A stretch of 64,000 nucleotides of DNA. Source: Peribacillus butanolivorans. GTDB taxonomy: Bacteria > Bacillota > Bacilli > Bacillales > DSM-1321. The stretch is taken from positions 787,910-851,909 of the forward strand of contig NZ_LGYA01000001.1 in NCBI RefSeq assembly GCF_001273755.1. Reading direction: 5' to 3'. Positions 6,169 to 15,169 of this stretch are shown here, piece after piece. Under the pieces are notes generated by a model. That model worked only from the letters and a program-made list of their open reading frames with translations. It was not told the origin of the DNA and ran no database searches. Position 1 is the first letter of the stretch; every line of letters starts with the position of its first letter. The translations under genes and the position numbers were made by a program.

Positions 6169-6309
6169 GTGGTTTTATTGCAAATGTGCGTAGCTATTGC
6201 TTGTGCTATGGTGGTAACGTCAATAAAGGTAATTGGTAACCTAGCATTTTACGGGGTAATGATATACCTATTAGTTAGACGGAAAAACAAGAAGAATACC
6301 CTTTTATAG
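6169..6309 (+). CDS. Possible small membrane protein
   Basis: A 46-residue frame from GTG 6169: two hydrophobic stretches (VVLLQMCVAIACAMVV, IGNLAFYGVMIYLLV) and a basic end RRKNKKNTLL. A weak TAGGGG lies about 12 bases upstream, and a terminator hairpin overlaps the stop, which supports a transcript ending here. Unknown family. Confidence 0.35.
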   Translation: MVLLQMCVAIACAMVVTSIKVIGNLAFYGVMIYLLVRRKNKKNTLL

Positions 6310-6319
6310 GGTCTTTTTT
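6298..6319 (+). terminator. Terminator after small membrane ORF
   Basis: ACCCT (6298-6302) and AGGGT (6308-6312) with loop TTTAT, then CTTTTTT. Confidence 0.6.
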
Positions 6320-6889
6320 AGTTCTTTTTTTATGGGCTATAGGGACAAGATAGAAGGACCATATATAGGACGTAAATAAAATACCCTTTTCCGTACCTCC
6401 TAATACTTGCACCTTCATATGACCCACCCTAGGGCCTGTATAACTGCACTACGCGTAACGGCATACGGCATACAGCAAGACTACTTATCATAGGAGGTAT
6501 GGACAAGGGTTAAGATATGATATGGCCACAAACTCCAATTAGTGCACCTATCTCCACAAAGTTATTGACCATCACATACCATTGCACTCAATCCACGTAC
6601 AATGTAGGAGACGACTTTAAGTATAATAAGAAAAAATGAAAAAATTCAATGAAATCAAGGGTTTAAATGTACGATAATATCTAAATTCATACTTACAATA
6701 ATATCCTCAAAAACGCCCTTGGTCCACTTACATGACAGGAGAGAAGTTGATACGGCATTATCAAAGCTGTTTCAGCGTGGTTTTATTGCCGTTGCGGAGT
6801 TTATTTCTGGATCTAGTTAAATACCCAAGAATTCACACGAAGCCTAACATATTATTTATTATTGTGGTTTATAAAATAGAGGAGGAATT
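6320..6889. other. Gene-poor stretch with a possible decayed coding fragment
   Basis: Most of this shows nothing I can support. From 6662 to the TAA at 6818-6820 one plus frame reads like protein at its end (VHLHDRREVDTALSKLFQRG then FIAVAEFISGSS) but has no start codon or ribosome site, so it is probably a fragment of a lost gene of unknown family. Confidence 0.35.
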
Positions 6890-7159
6890 ATGTTGTACAC
6901 AGAATTACAATACCAATGGAATCAACCTCAACAAATAGAAAATGATGAAAGAATTATATTTGGAGGATTTGGCCCCGGAATGGGAATGGGAATGGGAACG
7001 GGATTTGGCCCTGGAATGGGAATGGGATTCGGCCCTGGAATGGGATTCGGCCCTGGAATGGGATTCGGTCCTGGAATGGGATTCGGTCCCGGAATGGGAT
7101 TCGGTCCTGGAATGGGATTTGGCCCCGGAATGGGATTTGGCCCTAGAATAGGATTTTGA
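6890..7159 (+). CDS. Gly/Met/Phe/Pro repeat protein (GFGPGM repeats)
   Basis: An 89-residue protein: an ordinary head MLYTELQYQWNQPQQIENDE, then RIIFGGFGPGM and about eight GFGPGM-type hexapeptide repeats. GAGGAGG lies just before the ATG. Low-complexity Gly-rich proteins of this kind are common among spore coat and crust proteins in Bacillaceae, but I cannot assign it to a named family. The frame ends in PRIGF at 7157-7159. Just after, another frame reads FPGMGMGIEKASKH to a TAA at 7210-7212, which looks like the original C-terminus lost by a frameshift. A strong terminator follows at 7237. Confidence 0.7.
   Translation: MLYTELQYQWNQPQQIENDERIIFGGFGPGMGMGMGTGFGPGMGMGFGPGMGFGPGMGFGPGMGFGPGMGFGPGMGFGPGMGFGPRIGF
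6967..7156 (+). repeat. 18-bp tandem coding repeat (GFGPGM)
   Basis: Tandem 18-bp units of the form GGATTCGGYCCTGGAATG, with synonymous changes between units, encode the hexapeptide repeats. Slippage here could change repeat number and may explain the frameshift at its end. Confidence 0.8.
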
Positions 7160-7236
7160 GGATTGGGTTTCCCGGCATGGGTATGGGCATTGAGAAAGCC
7201 AGTAAACATTAAATTAACGAATTATATCTAGATGAT

Positions 7237-7270
7237 GCTGTCCAAAAGAAAACTTTTGGACAGCGTTTAT
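7237..7270 (+). terminator. Terminator after the repeat protein
   Basis: A perfect 12-bp stem, GCTGTCCAAAAG (7237-7248) with CTTTTGGACAGC (7253-7264), loop AAAA. Confidence 0.75.
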
Positions 7271-7298
7271 GCTTTAATTTTTTTATCTAGCTTATTAA

Positions 7299-7325
7299 GC
7301 TAACGAGTGGCGTTGGTTCAAGAAG
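7299..7325 (+). repeat. Degenerate solo shoulder of the cassette repeat (copy H)
   Basis: GCTAACGAGTGGCGTTGGTT then CAAGAAG resembles the shoulder consensus CTAACGGGTGC...TTGAAG. It has no full stem of its own. Probably a decayed copy. Confidence 0.4.
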
Positions 7326-7329
7326 AAGA

Positions 7330-7621
7330 CCAACTCAAAGAGAAATATGGTTTAGCGTTTCTTTTTATGATTGTAATTCGAGTGGAAAATAACGAAAAAC
7401 CCGCAAAGTATACAGAAAAACATTATAGATTTTACTAGTTTAATTCAAGCAGAAATCCATTTTGATATATATATATATTTAGTTAAAAAGTGAGCATTTA
7501 TGATTTTTCAGCAAGAGCGTATTAATGGTTAGGAAGTTTCTTTAGGGCAATTTAAAGGTGAGGGACCTTATTATCAATGATATTGAGAAACTTCTATAAC
7601 TGTAAATTGAATATAATATTT
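7330..7621. other. Intergenic stretch, no supported gene
   Basis: A short frame around 7329-7438 (DQLKEKYGLAFLFMIVIRVE) looks faintly coding but has no start or ribosome site. Otherwise AT-rich with nothing recognised. Confidence 0.4.
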
Positions 7622-7652
7622 AACGCTTGGATTTTATTCCAGGCGTTTTATT
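7622..7652 (+). terminator. Stand-alone intrinsic terminator
   Basis: AACGCTTGGA (7622-7631) pairs with TCCAGGCGTT (7638-7647) with one T-G pair, followed by TTATT. No intact gene ends just before it. Confidence 0.6.
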
Positions 7653-7791
7653 GTTCATTAAATAGCTGTGTAGTGAAAGAAGGATTTAAGCGGAATGTGC
7701 TATAGCCAGTTTAAATAGTATAAGCAAATAGAATAATGGGTAGAGGTAATACAAATGAACAATTATTTGTATTACAAAAGAGGGTGTAGTT

Positions 7792-8724
7792 ATGGAGGAA
7801 AATAAAAAACTGAAATCCGAGCTAGGCAGTAGGGCAGTAGATGTTATTGAGAATGTAGCAGGAACATTTCCTGGGTATCGGCGCGCGCATGCAAAGGGGA
7901 ATGGCTATGAGGGGATTTTTACCCCTAACGGAAAAGCGGCTCCAATAACGGTGGCAGCGCACCTTCAGAATGAAGCAGTGCCGGTAACTATTCGTTTTTC
8001 AAACAGCTCCCCAATCCCCAGTCATTCTGATGCTCTTTCACCTGTAAAGGGAATGGCTGTCAAGTTTCAATTGCCGGACGGAGAGGTGACAGATCTTATC
8101 ACTGTGACCATTCCGCTATTTTTTGCGAAAACACCGGAAGCGTTTGTTGATATTGTCGACTTTTTCAAATCTGCAAAAGATGGTTTTCCAAACCTAAAAG
8201 AGCTTGCAACAATATTTATAAAATACCCAGAATGCAAAGCGAGTCTTCAAATGCTAAAAGAAATGCGTTCACCTGCCAGTTTTTCAACGTGTCAGTACTA
8301 TTCTATTCATGCATTCTATTTCATTAACGCGGATGGAAGACGTCAGGCCATCAAGTATCAGTGGGAACCAGATGCCGGTCTGAGTATGCTGGCAAAAGAG
8401 GAGGTAGCCATGCTTTCGTCAGATTATTTGAATGAAGATATGGAAGAGAGGCTCCAACAAGGCCCAATAGGCTTTAAATTGAACATCCAATTAGGAGGAG
8501 AAAATGATCCAACTGATGATCCAACCGTGGTTTGGTCGGAAGATAAACAGGTAATCACGGTCGGGCATTTATCCATTACAAAAAAATTGGATTCTTTTGC
8601 AGATAATTTACTGTTTGATCCAACTAATATCACCACTGGCATTGAGTGCTCGGAAGATCCGATCTTACATTTTCGCCATAGTGTATATGCCGTTTCATAT
8701 GATCGACGCACACATGACCAATGA
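7792..8724 (+). CDS. Catalase-like heme peroxidase (small catalase family)
   Basis: A 310-residue catalase-fold protein, about two-thirds the length of a full catalase, as in the SrpA / mini-catalase branch. The distal His is His33 in YRRAHAKG, and the proximal heme ligand motif R-x3-Y is R295HSVY299 near the C-terminus. RFSNSSPIPSHSD and VKGMAVKFQLPDG are conserved catalase core segments. It should bind heme b and act as a peroxidase or weak catalase in the cytoplasm; no signal peptide is present. It forms a single-gene unit with a terminator right after the stop. The start ATG follows GAGGGTG. Confidence 0.85.
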   Translation: MEENKKLKSELGSRAVDVIENVAGTFPGYRRAHAKGNGYEGIFTPNGKAAPITVAAHLQNEAVPVTIRFSNSSPIPSHSDALSPVKGMAVKFQLPDGEVTDLITVTIPLFFAKTPEAFVDIVDFFKSAKDGFPNLKELATIFIKYPECKASLQMLKEMRSPASFSTCQYYSIHAFYFINADGRRQAIKYQWEPDAGLSMLAKEEVAMLSSDYLNEDMEERLQQGPIGFKLNIQLGGENDPTDDPTVVWSEDKQVITVGHLSITKKLDSFADNLLFDPTNITTGIECSEDPILHFRHSVYAVSYDRRTHDQ

Positions 8725-8735
8725 ATGAATTCATG

Positions 8736-8775
8736 AAAAAGAGAAAATCCTTACTATTGGGATTTTCTCTTTTTT
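8736..8775. terminator. Bidirectional terminator between convergent genes
   Basis: A 15-bp stem, AAAAAGAGAAAATCC (8736-8750) with GGATTTTCTCTTTTT (8760-8774), between the catalase-like gene and the minus-strand kinase gene. Confidence 0.85.
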
Positions 8776-8782
8776 CGTGAGT

Positions 8783-10453
8783 CTACATTTTCCCTGATCT
8801 AAAAATGGTATAAAGCATTAGTAAGAACATCAGGGTTGCAACGACAAATCCGATTTCAATAACTGGTATTTTCCAAAGAAGAAGAGTTTCCCCTCCTATT
8901 GCTGAGCCGATAATGAGGCCGACCATGATTATGCTAAAGGCGAGCAAGATAATACTGAAAGACAACCGGTTCGAGATTTGATCAAGTTTATGTAAAAACA
9001 CCTGAAGCTCGGGGATATTGATATCTAATCGCAATTTTCCTTTTTTAATAATACCGGTTACTTCTCTAATATCCTTCGGAAGTTCGGCCATGGCTTCTGC
9101 AGTCTCGACAAATTGATTCCAAGTGTTCTTGGCGATGTTCTTTGGATTATAGCGTTCTTTTAACAACCTTTCTCCAAAAGGTTCAGCAGCCTTCATAATA
9201 CTGAAATGAGGATCTAATTCCTCGATAATGGCTTCCATGGTAAGCAGAGCCTTACCTAGCATCGTGAATTCGGGAGGGATTTGGACATGGTGCTGATTAG
9301 CAACTGTAAACAGGTCATTGACCGCTCCGCCTAAGCTAATCTGACTCAATGGGATGTCATAATATTTAATTCGCAATTCATCAATATCATATCTTAACGC
9401 AATCATATCGGTTTCGTCTGTAAGAAGACCCATATCGGAGAGTGTCTTAATCAGTCCATTGGTACTTCCGCGTTTTAGATTGATGACAAGTGATGCGAAC
9501 TGAAATTTCATCTCATCCTCCAAACGCCCTACCATACCGAAATCCATGAGTGCGACGATATTCCCCGGCAATATGACGATATTGCCAGGATGCGGATCGC
9601 CGTGATAAAAACCATCAATTAAAATTTGTTGAAGCATGGAATTCGCTAATCTTTCCGCAATTTTTCGACGATCATAGCCTTCATCATCAAGCTGCTTATA
9701 ATGATTGATCTTAATGCCTTGAATAAAGTCCATGGTTAAGACTCTTTTTGTTGAAAATTCCCAATGAATCCTTGGTATCTTAATCCCTTGATTATTCATG
9801 AATTGTTTGGCTATTTTTTCCCCGTTTCGCCCCTCGGAGTTATAATCGAGTTCTGCCCGCAGTGATTTAGCGAATTCATCAATCATTTTTCTGATTTGGT
9901 ATCGTCTCCCCCAAGAAATGCGTGCTTCCATCAGTCTTGCTAAATCATCGAGAATTTCCAAATCGGTTTCCACTGTCGGCAGAATATCAGGCCGCTGAAC
10001 TTTGATTGCTACCACTTCCTGTGATGGAAGCCGTGCAACATGAACCTGCCCAATCGAAGCGGTTGCAAGAGGGAGTTCATGAAATTCGAGAAAAAGGTTC
10101 TCTAAAGAATCACCCAATTCATCTTCAACAATCTTTCTTACCTTATCAAATGGAAATGGTGTGACTTGGTCCTGCAATTTTTCAAGTTCACGGACAATTT
10201 CTTCCGGAACGAAATCACGCCTTGTACTTGCAATCTGACCAAGCTTTATGAATGTTGGACCCAAGCTTTGTAAAATCGTATGCAACCGCTCCCCAATTGA
10301 ACGAAGGTTCAGGTTTTCATCGGGTTGAAGTTTCGAAGCGGATTTGCTTTCAGATAATCCCAAACGGTATATGAAATAGCCAAAGCCATTTTTCAAAAAG
10401 GCATTAATGATCTCCTGGTAACGTTGTGCGTGTTTCAGTCGCTTGCCAAACAT
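8783..10453 (-). CDS. ABC1/AarF/UbiB-family atypical kinase
   Basis: A 556-residue UbiB-family protein. The family motif is visible as FIKLGQIASTRRDFVPEEIV, then the nucleotide-binding core VAIKVQRPDI, the catalytic loop HGDPHPGNIV and metal-binding MDFGMVG. Two hydrophobic segments near the C-terminus (SIILLAFSIIMVGLIIG and IEIGFVVATLMFLLML) anchor it in the membrane. Family members are ATPases or kinases affecting isoprenoid quinone or lipid homeostasis; the menaquinone-using host makes a lipid role likely but unproven. A GGAGG site precedes the ATG. The phasin-like gene lies 15 bp upstream in the same operon. Confidence 0.9.
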   Translation of the reverse strand: MFGKRLKHAQRYQEIINAFLKNGFGYFIYRLGLSESKSASKLQPDENLNLRSIGERLHTILQSLGPTFIKLGQIASTRRDFVPEEIVRELEKLQDQVTPFPFDKVRKIVEDELGDSLENLFLEFHELPLATASIGQVHVARLPSQEVVAIKVQRPDILPTVETDLEILDDLARLMEARISWGRRYQIRKMIDEFAKSLRAELDYNSEGRNGEKIAKQFMNNQGIKIPRIHWEFSTKRVLTMDFIQGIKINHYKQLDDEGYDRRKIAERLANSMLQQILIDGFYHGDPHPGNIVILPGNIVALMDFGMVGRLEDEMKFQFASLVINLKRGSTNGLIKTLSDMGLLTDETDMIALRYDIDELRIKYYDIPLSQISLGGAVNDLFTVANQHHVQIPPEFTMLGKALLTMEAIIEELDPHFSIMKAAEPFGERLLKERYNPKNIAKNTWNQFVETAEAMAELPKDIREVTGIIKKGKLRLDINIPELQVFLHKLDQISNRLSFSIILLAFSIIMVGLIIGSAIGGETLLLWKIPVIEIGFVVATLMFLLMLYTIFRSGKM

Positions 10454-10468
10454 TCAAGTTCCTCCAGA

Positions 10469-10771
10469 TCACGGTTGTATGTTTTGGTTTTTTTGCTCTA
10501 AAATTACTATCCGACGTTCTAATTCCCGAACTTCTTCTTTGGTTGCCAAATTCAAACCATTAAGTGCTTGATTGACCTTAGCTTTGACGGACTCATCCAG
10601 TTGTTTTTGGGCTTGTTCACCTTTTTCAACCCATTGTTTAAGAAGATCTTTAGAGTCTTCTTTACTGATATCCCCTTTTTTCACAAGAGAGTCAACTGCT
10701 TTTTCAATTTGTTCTTTTGTAGCAGCGGCAGCACCTAAGCCTAAGGAAAACACATTTTTTAATAAGTCCAT
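10469..10771 (-). CDS. Phasin-family / PhaF-like helical protein
   Basis: A 100-residue, highly charged helical protein: MDLLKNVFSLGLGAAAATKEQIEKAVDSL opens like polyhydroxyalkanoate granule proteins, and REVRELERRIVILEQK at the end forms a short coiled coil. Similar small phasin-like genes are found directly upstream of UbiB-family genes. Here the two are 15 bp apart and likely cotranscribed, so the protein may work with the kinase at lipid or polymer surfaces and not on PHA as such. A GGAGG site precedes ATG 10771. Confidence 0.8.
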   Translation of the reverse strand: MDLLKNVFSLGLGAAAATKEQIEKAVDSLVKKGDISKEDSKDLLKQWVEKGEQAQKQLDESVKAKVNQALNGLNLATKEEVRELERRIVILEQKNQNIQP

Positions 10772-11028
10772 TTTTACATTCCTCCAATATAAGATTTTTT
10801 ACACTGTAAGAAAGATAATAGTGGGTGCTCTTCACCCTAGTTAAACCATGATGTTTCTATTATCATACATCATTAAGGACTACTACTAAAATATAATGGG
10901 TTTTATTGATTGTTGATTTTTGATAATAAAGTAAAAGATATGACATATATTTTAGCGATGTGTTTGAAGAGAAGCTATTTGGATATTATGATAGGAAAAA
11001 AGTTTGTAGCGAAAGAGAGGGAAAAATA

Positions 11029-11778
11029 ATGAGTTTTACCAAAAAAACAGTAATTATAACAGGTGCTTCTAATGGAATAGGGAGAGGCGTCGCGAAAGAA
11101 TACGCAGAAAATGGTGCTTCGGTCGTTCTGGCAGATTTGGACGAGCAGGAGGGTGTACGGTTTGTAGAGGAACTCAAAAAGAAAGGGTATGAAGCGTTAT
11201 TCGTAAAAACGGATGTTCGGAAGGAGGCTGACATCCTTCAATTGATGGACGTTACTCGAAAAACATACGAGACAGTTGATATATTAATTAATAATGCAGG
11301 GAAAGCTTTATTCAAATCTCTATATGATCTGACGATTGAGGAATGGGACGATATGATGAATACGAATTTGCGAAGTGTTTTTCTTTGTTCCCGGGCGGCA
11401 GCAACATACATGCGAGATAATGAAATGGGAGGGGCAATCATCAATTTGGCATCAACAAGAGCAATTATGTCAGAGCCGGATTCGGAATCCTATGCCGCAA
11501 CAAAAGGTGGAATCGTTGCTCTAACTCATGCACTCGCTGCTTCGTTCAGCAAAGAGAATATTACGGTTAATTCGATTTCACCGGGGTGGATTGAAACGGG
11601 GGATTATGAAGCGCTAAGTGATAAGGATCATAAACAGCATTTTTCCAATCGTGTTGGTAAACCAGAAGATATTGGAAGGGCCTGTCTCTATTTGACAGCA
11701 TCAGAAAATGATTTCGTTACCGGTGTTAACCTTATCGTCGATGGCGGGATGACAAGAAAAATGATATACGAGGAATAA
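11029..11778 (+). CDS. Short-chain dehydrogenase/reductase
   Basis: A 249-residue classical SDR. The cofactor motif TGASNGIG is at residues 11-18, NNAG follows at about 88-91, and the catalytic Ser and Tyr-x-x-x-Lys appear in NLAST...SYAATKGG. The C-terminal GVNLIVDGGMTRK is typical of glucose-1-dehydrogenase / FabG-like members. Asp at the end of the second strand (VVLADLDEQ) suggests NAD preference. ATG 11029, preceded by AGAGAGGG, fits the family better than the upstream ATG at 10960. It converges on a small minus-strand gene, with 2 bp between their ends. Substrate unknown. Confidence 0.88.
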   Translation: MSFTKKTVIITGASNGIGRGVAKEYAENGASVVLADLDEQEGVRFVEELKKKGYEALFVKTDVRKEADILQLMDVTRKTYETVDILINNAGKALFKSLYDLTIEEWDDMMNTNLRSVFLCSRAAATYMRDNEMGGAIINLASTRAIMSEPDSESYAATKGGIVALTHALAASFSKENITVNSISPGWIETGDYEALSDKDHKQHFSNRVGKPEDIGRACLYLTASENDFVTGVNLIVDGGMTRKMIYEE

Positions 11779-11780
11779 CC

Positions 11781-12011
11781 CTATTTTCTTCGATAGAGAT
11801 ATTGCAGTTCAGTTCCCAGCTCCCGATTGAGAAGCTGTTCCATTTCTTCAAGCTCTTTAGTGCCAACAGGGGCATCAGCAGCTGTCCATTGTATGGTATA
11901 TATAAAATAGTAATCTTTTATTTTTCGGAAAATAACAGGAGAGTTCGGAAATTGATCGAAAATTACTTTGATATTATAGCGTCTCATGTAGGCCCACTTA
12001 ACAAGCTGCAT
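11781..12011 (-). CDS. Small conserved-looking protein of unknown function
   Basis: A 76-residue protein ending in a Tyr/Arg-rich tail (LQYLYRRK). The likely core starts at MRRYNIKVIFDQFPNSPVIF (residue 9), so the annotated start may be eight residues too long. The sequence has a beta-rich first half and an acidic helix (GTKELEEMEQLLNREL). It contains no signal peptide or membrane segment. It converges with the SDR gene and is followed upstream by the AIM24 gene on the same strand. I do not recognise a family. Confidence 0.55.
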   Translation of the reverse strand: MQLVKWAYMRRYNIKVIFDQFPNSPVIFRKIKDYYFIYTIQWTAADAPVGTKELEEMEQLLNRELGTELQYLYRRK

Positions 12012-12037
12012 CTAGCTATCCATCCTTTTCATAGACC

Positions 12038-12070
12038 GACCTATGACTGTCAGAGTGGCAGCCATAGGTC
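12038..12070 (-). other. Stem-loop between AIM24 and small gene
   Basis: GACCTATG (12038-12045) and CATAGGTC (12063-12070), with an inner CTG/CAG pairing. No T-run on either side, so it is a weak terminator candidate or an mRNA-stabilising hairpin. Confidence 0.45.
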
Positions 12071-12076
12071 CGGTTA

Positions 12077-12868
12077 TTATTTATCGTTGAATAAATTGAA
12101 TAAACCTTTCGCTATACTGCCTTCGTCAGAAGAGCCGCCATTTTGCGGCATAGCAGCAAATACACGGCTGGCAAGACGGCTGAACGGCAATGATTGTACC
12201 CAGACGGTCCCGGGTCCTTTTAGAGTTGCGAAAAATAAACCTTCGCCTCCAAATAAAGCCGTTTTTACGCCTTTTACGAACTCGATATTATAATCCACGC
12301 CGCTAGTCATAGCCACTAAACAGCCTGTATCAACACGTAAAACCTCACCTGCAGCCAATTCCTTTTTATGGATCGTGCCACCAGCATGAACGAAGGTCAT
12401 TCCGTCGCCTTCAAGTTTTTGCATGATGAAGCCTTCACCGCCAAAAAAGCCTGTTCCTATTTTTCTTTGAAACTCAATTCCGACAGATACACCTTTGGCT
12501 GCTGCTAAGAAAGCATCCTTTTGACAAATGATTTTTCCGCCGAGCTCACTCAAATCCATGGGAATGATTTTACCTGGATAGGGTGAAGCAAAGGAAACGC
12601 GTTTTTTATCATACCCTTCGTTTGTAAAAGCGGTCATGAAAAGACTTTCTCCGGTAAGAAGTCTTTTACCAGCACCAAAAAGCTTTCCCATCATTCCGCT
12701 ATCACTGCTTGATGACCCATCACCAAAGATAGTTTCCATCTTGATTTGATCTTCCATCATCATCAAACTTCCTGCTTCGGCGATTACTGTTTCTTGAGGA
12801 TCTAATTCCACTTCTACAAACTGCATATCATCACCATGTAATTTAAAATCTATTTCATGATTGTTCAT
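12077..12868 (-). CDS. AIM24 / TIGR00266-family protein
   Basis: A 263-residue AIM24-family protein, a double-stranded beta-helix rich in Gly turns. [22 protein letters not shown] near the N-terminus and [20 protein letters not shown] in the middle are typical segments, and the tail runs [10 protein letters not shown]. In yeast the homologue supports mitochondrial inner-membrane structure; the bacterial role is unknown. There is no signal peptide. AGGAGG-like sequence lies before ATG 12868. It is divergent from glpK, with about 190 bp between them. Confidence 0.88.
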   Translation of the reverse strand: MNNHEIDFKLHGDDMQFVEVELDPQETVIAEAGSLMMMEDQIKMETIFGDGSSSSDSGMMGKLFGAGKRLLTGESLFMTAFTNEGYDKKRVSFASPYPGKIIPMDLSELGGKIICQKDAFLAAAKGVSVGIEFQRKIGTGFFGGEGFIMQKLEGDGMTFVHAGGTIHKKELAAGEVLRVDTGCLVAMTSGVDYNIEFVKGVKTALFGGEGLFFATLKGPGTVWVQSLPFSRLASRVFAAMPQNGGSSDEGSIAKGLFNLFNDK

Positions 12869-13044
12869 TTACTATTCCTCCAATCTTAACTATTTTTATT
12901 GTAAAAGATATTCTATAAATCTGCCAATATTTTTCAATCTATAGCTGGGACTTTTCTATATCTTTTATTTTCAGGAATATATCGAGTAAAATGAAAATAT
13001 TAAAACAGCATGACACTGAAGATGAAATAGATCTTTTTGTGTAG

Positions 13045-14547
<1,503 letters not shown>

Positions 14548-14615
14548 AATAAATAAGGGTATTAATAGATAGAGATAAGATATGGAACGTCAATCTTATA
14601 AAAAGGGGTGGTTTT

Positions 14616-15083
14616 GTGATAGTTCAAGATTTCATGATCAGAGAAGTATATGTGGCCCGTCCAGATTTTGCATTAAAGGAAATTTTGCGAATTTTGATAG
14701 AAAATAAAGTTGGCGGGGTCCCGGTTGTTGATGATCAGGATAAGCTTTTAGGGATGGTAACAGATGGGGATATCTTACGTTATTTAGCACCTGCAGAAGA
14801 TGCGATAATGGGATATTTTACGTACATTACGATTCTTCCAGGTGAAAAACTGGATGAAAAGGTCACATCTAAGATGAATGACAAAGTCTCGCAGATCATT
14901 AAAAATAAGAAAATCACAAAGCTATCCCCAAAAGATCCGTTAGATGAATTAATAAAGGTCCTTTCTAAGCATCATTTCAAGAAAATACCCGTTGTAGACG
15001 AAAATAATAAGGTTGTCGGCATTATCAGCAGAGGAGATGCGCTTCGGGCTCTTTATAAAGAATTCGTTCAAAATTTAGAATAA
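14616..15083 (+). CDS. Two-CBS-domain protein
   Basis: A 155-residue protein made of two CBS modules (about 1-65 and 85-150). Each ends in the typical GGVPVVDDQDKLLGMVTDGDIL and KIPVVDENNKVVGIISRGD pattern, so the pair should form one Bateman module binding an adenine nucleotide. No catalytic domain is attached, so it is probably a stand-alone sensor. The start is GTG at 14616 behind AAAAGGGG. It lies 68 bp after glpK, and a terminator follows at 15102, so glpK read-through could include it. Confidence 0.85.
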   Translation: MIVQDFMIREVYVARPDFALKEILRILIENKVGGVPVVDDQDKLLGMVTDGDILRYLAPAEDAIMGYFTYITILPGEKLDEKVTSKMNDKVSQIIKNKKITKLSPKDPLDELIKVLSKHHFKKIPVVDENNKVVGIISRGDALRALYKEFVQNLE

Positions 15084-15101
15084 TAGATTGATGTATAAAG
15101 T

Positions 15102-15134
15102 AGAGGCCTGCTCTAAATGGAGCAGGCCTCTTTG
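15102..15134 (+). terminator. Terminator after CBS gene
   Basis: A perfect 12-bp stem, AGAGGCCTGCTC (15102-15113) with GAGCAGGCCTCT (15120-15131), then TTGTG. Confidence 0.8.
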
Positions 15135-15169
15135 TGTACTGTATCTCTAATTAATAAATAAGGAAAATA

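Noticed and set aside
6967-7156. CRISPR-like look of the 18-bp repeats
   Set aside because: Units are contiguous, have no spacers, and keep one reading frame.
6928-7209. Long open frames opposite and offset to the GFGPGM gene (Pro-rich or Glu/Trp-rich)
   Set aside because: They are products of the 18-bp repeat read in other frames; only the 6890 frame has a ribosome site.
11802-12293. 163-codon plus-strand open frame
   Set aside because: It lies antisense to the AIM24 gene and the small gene before it, with no ribosome site.
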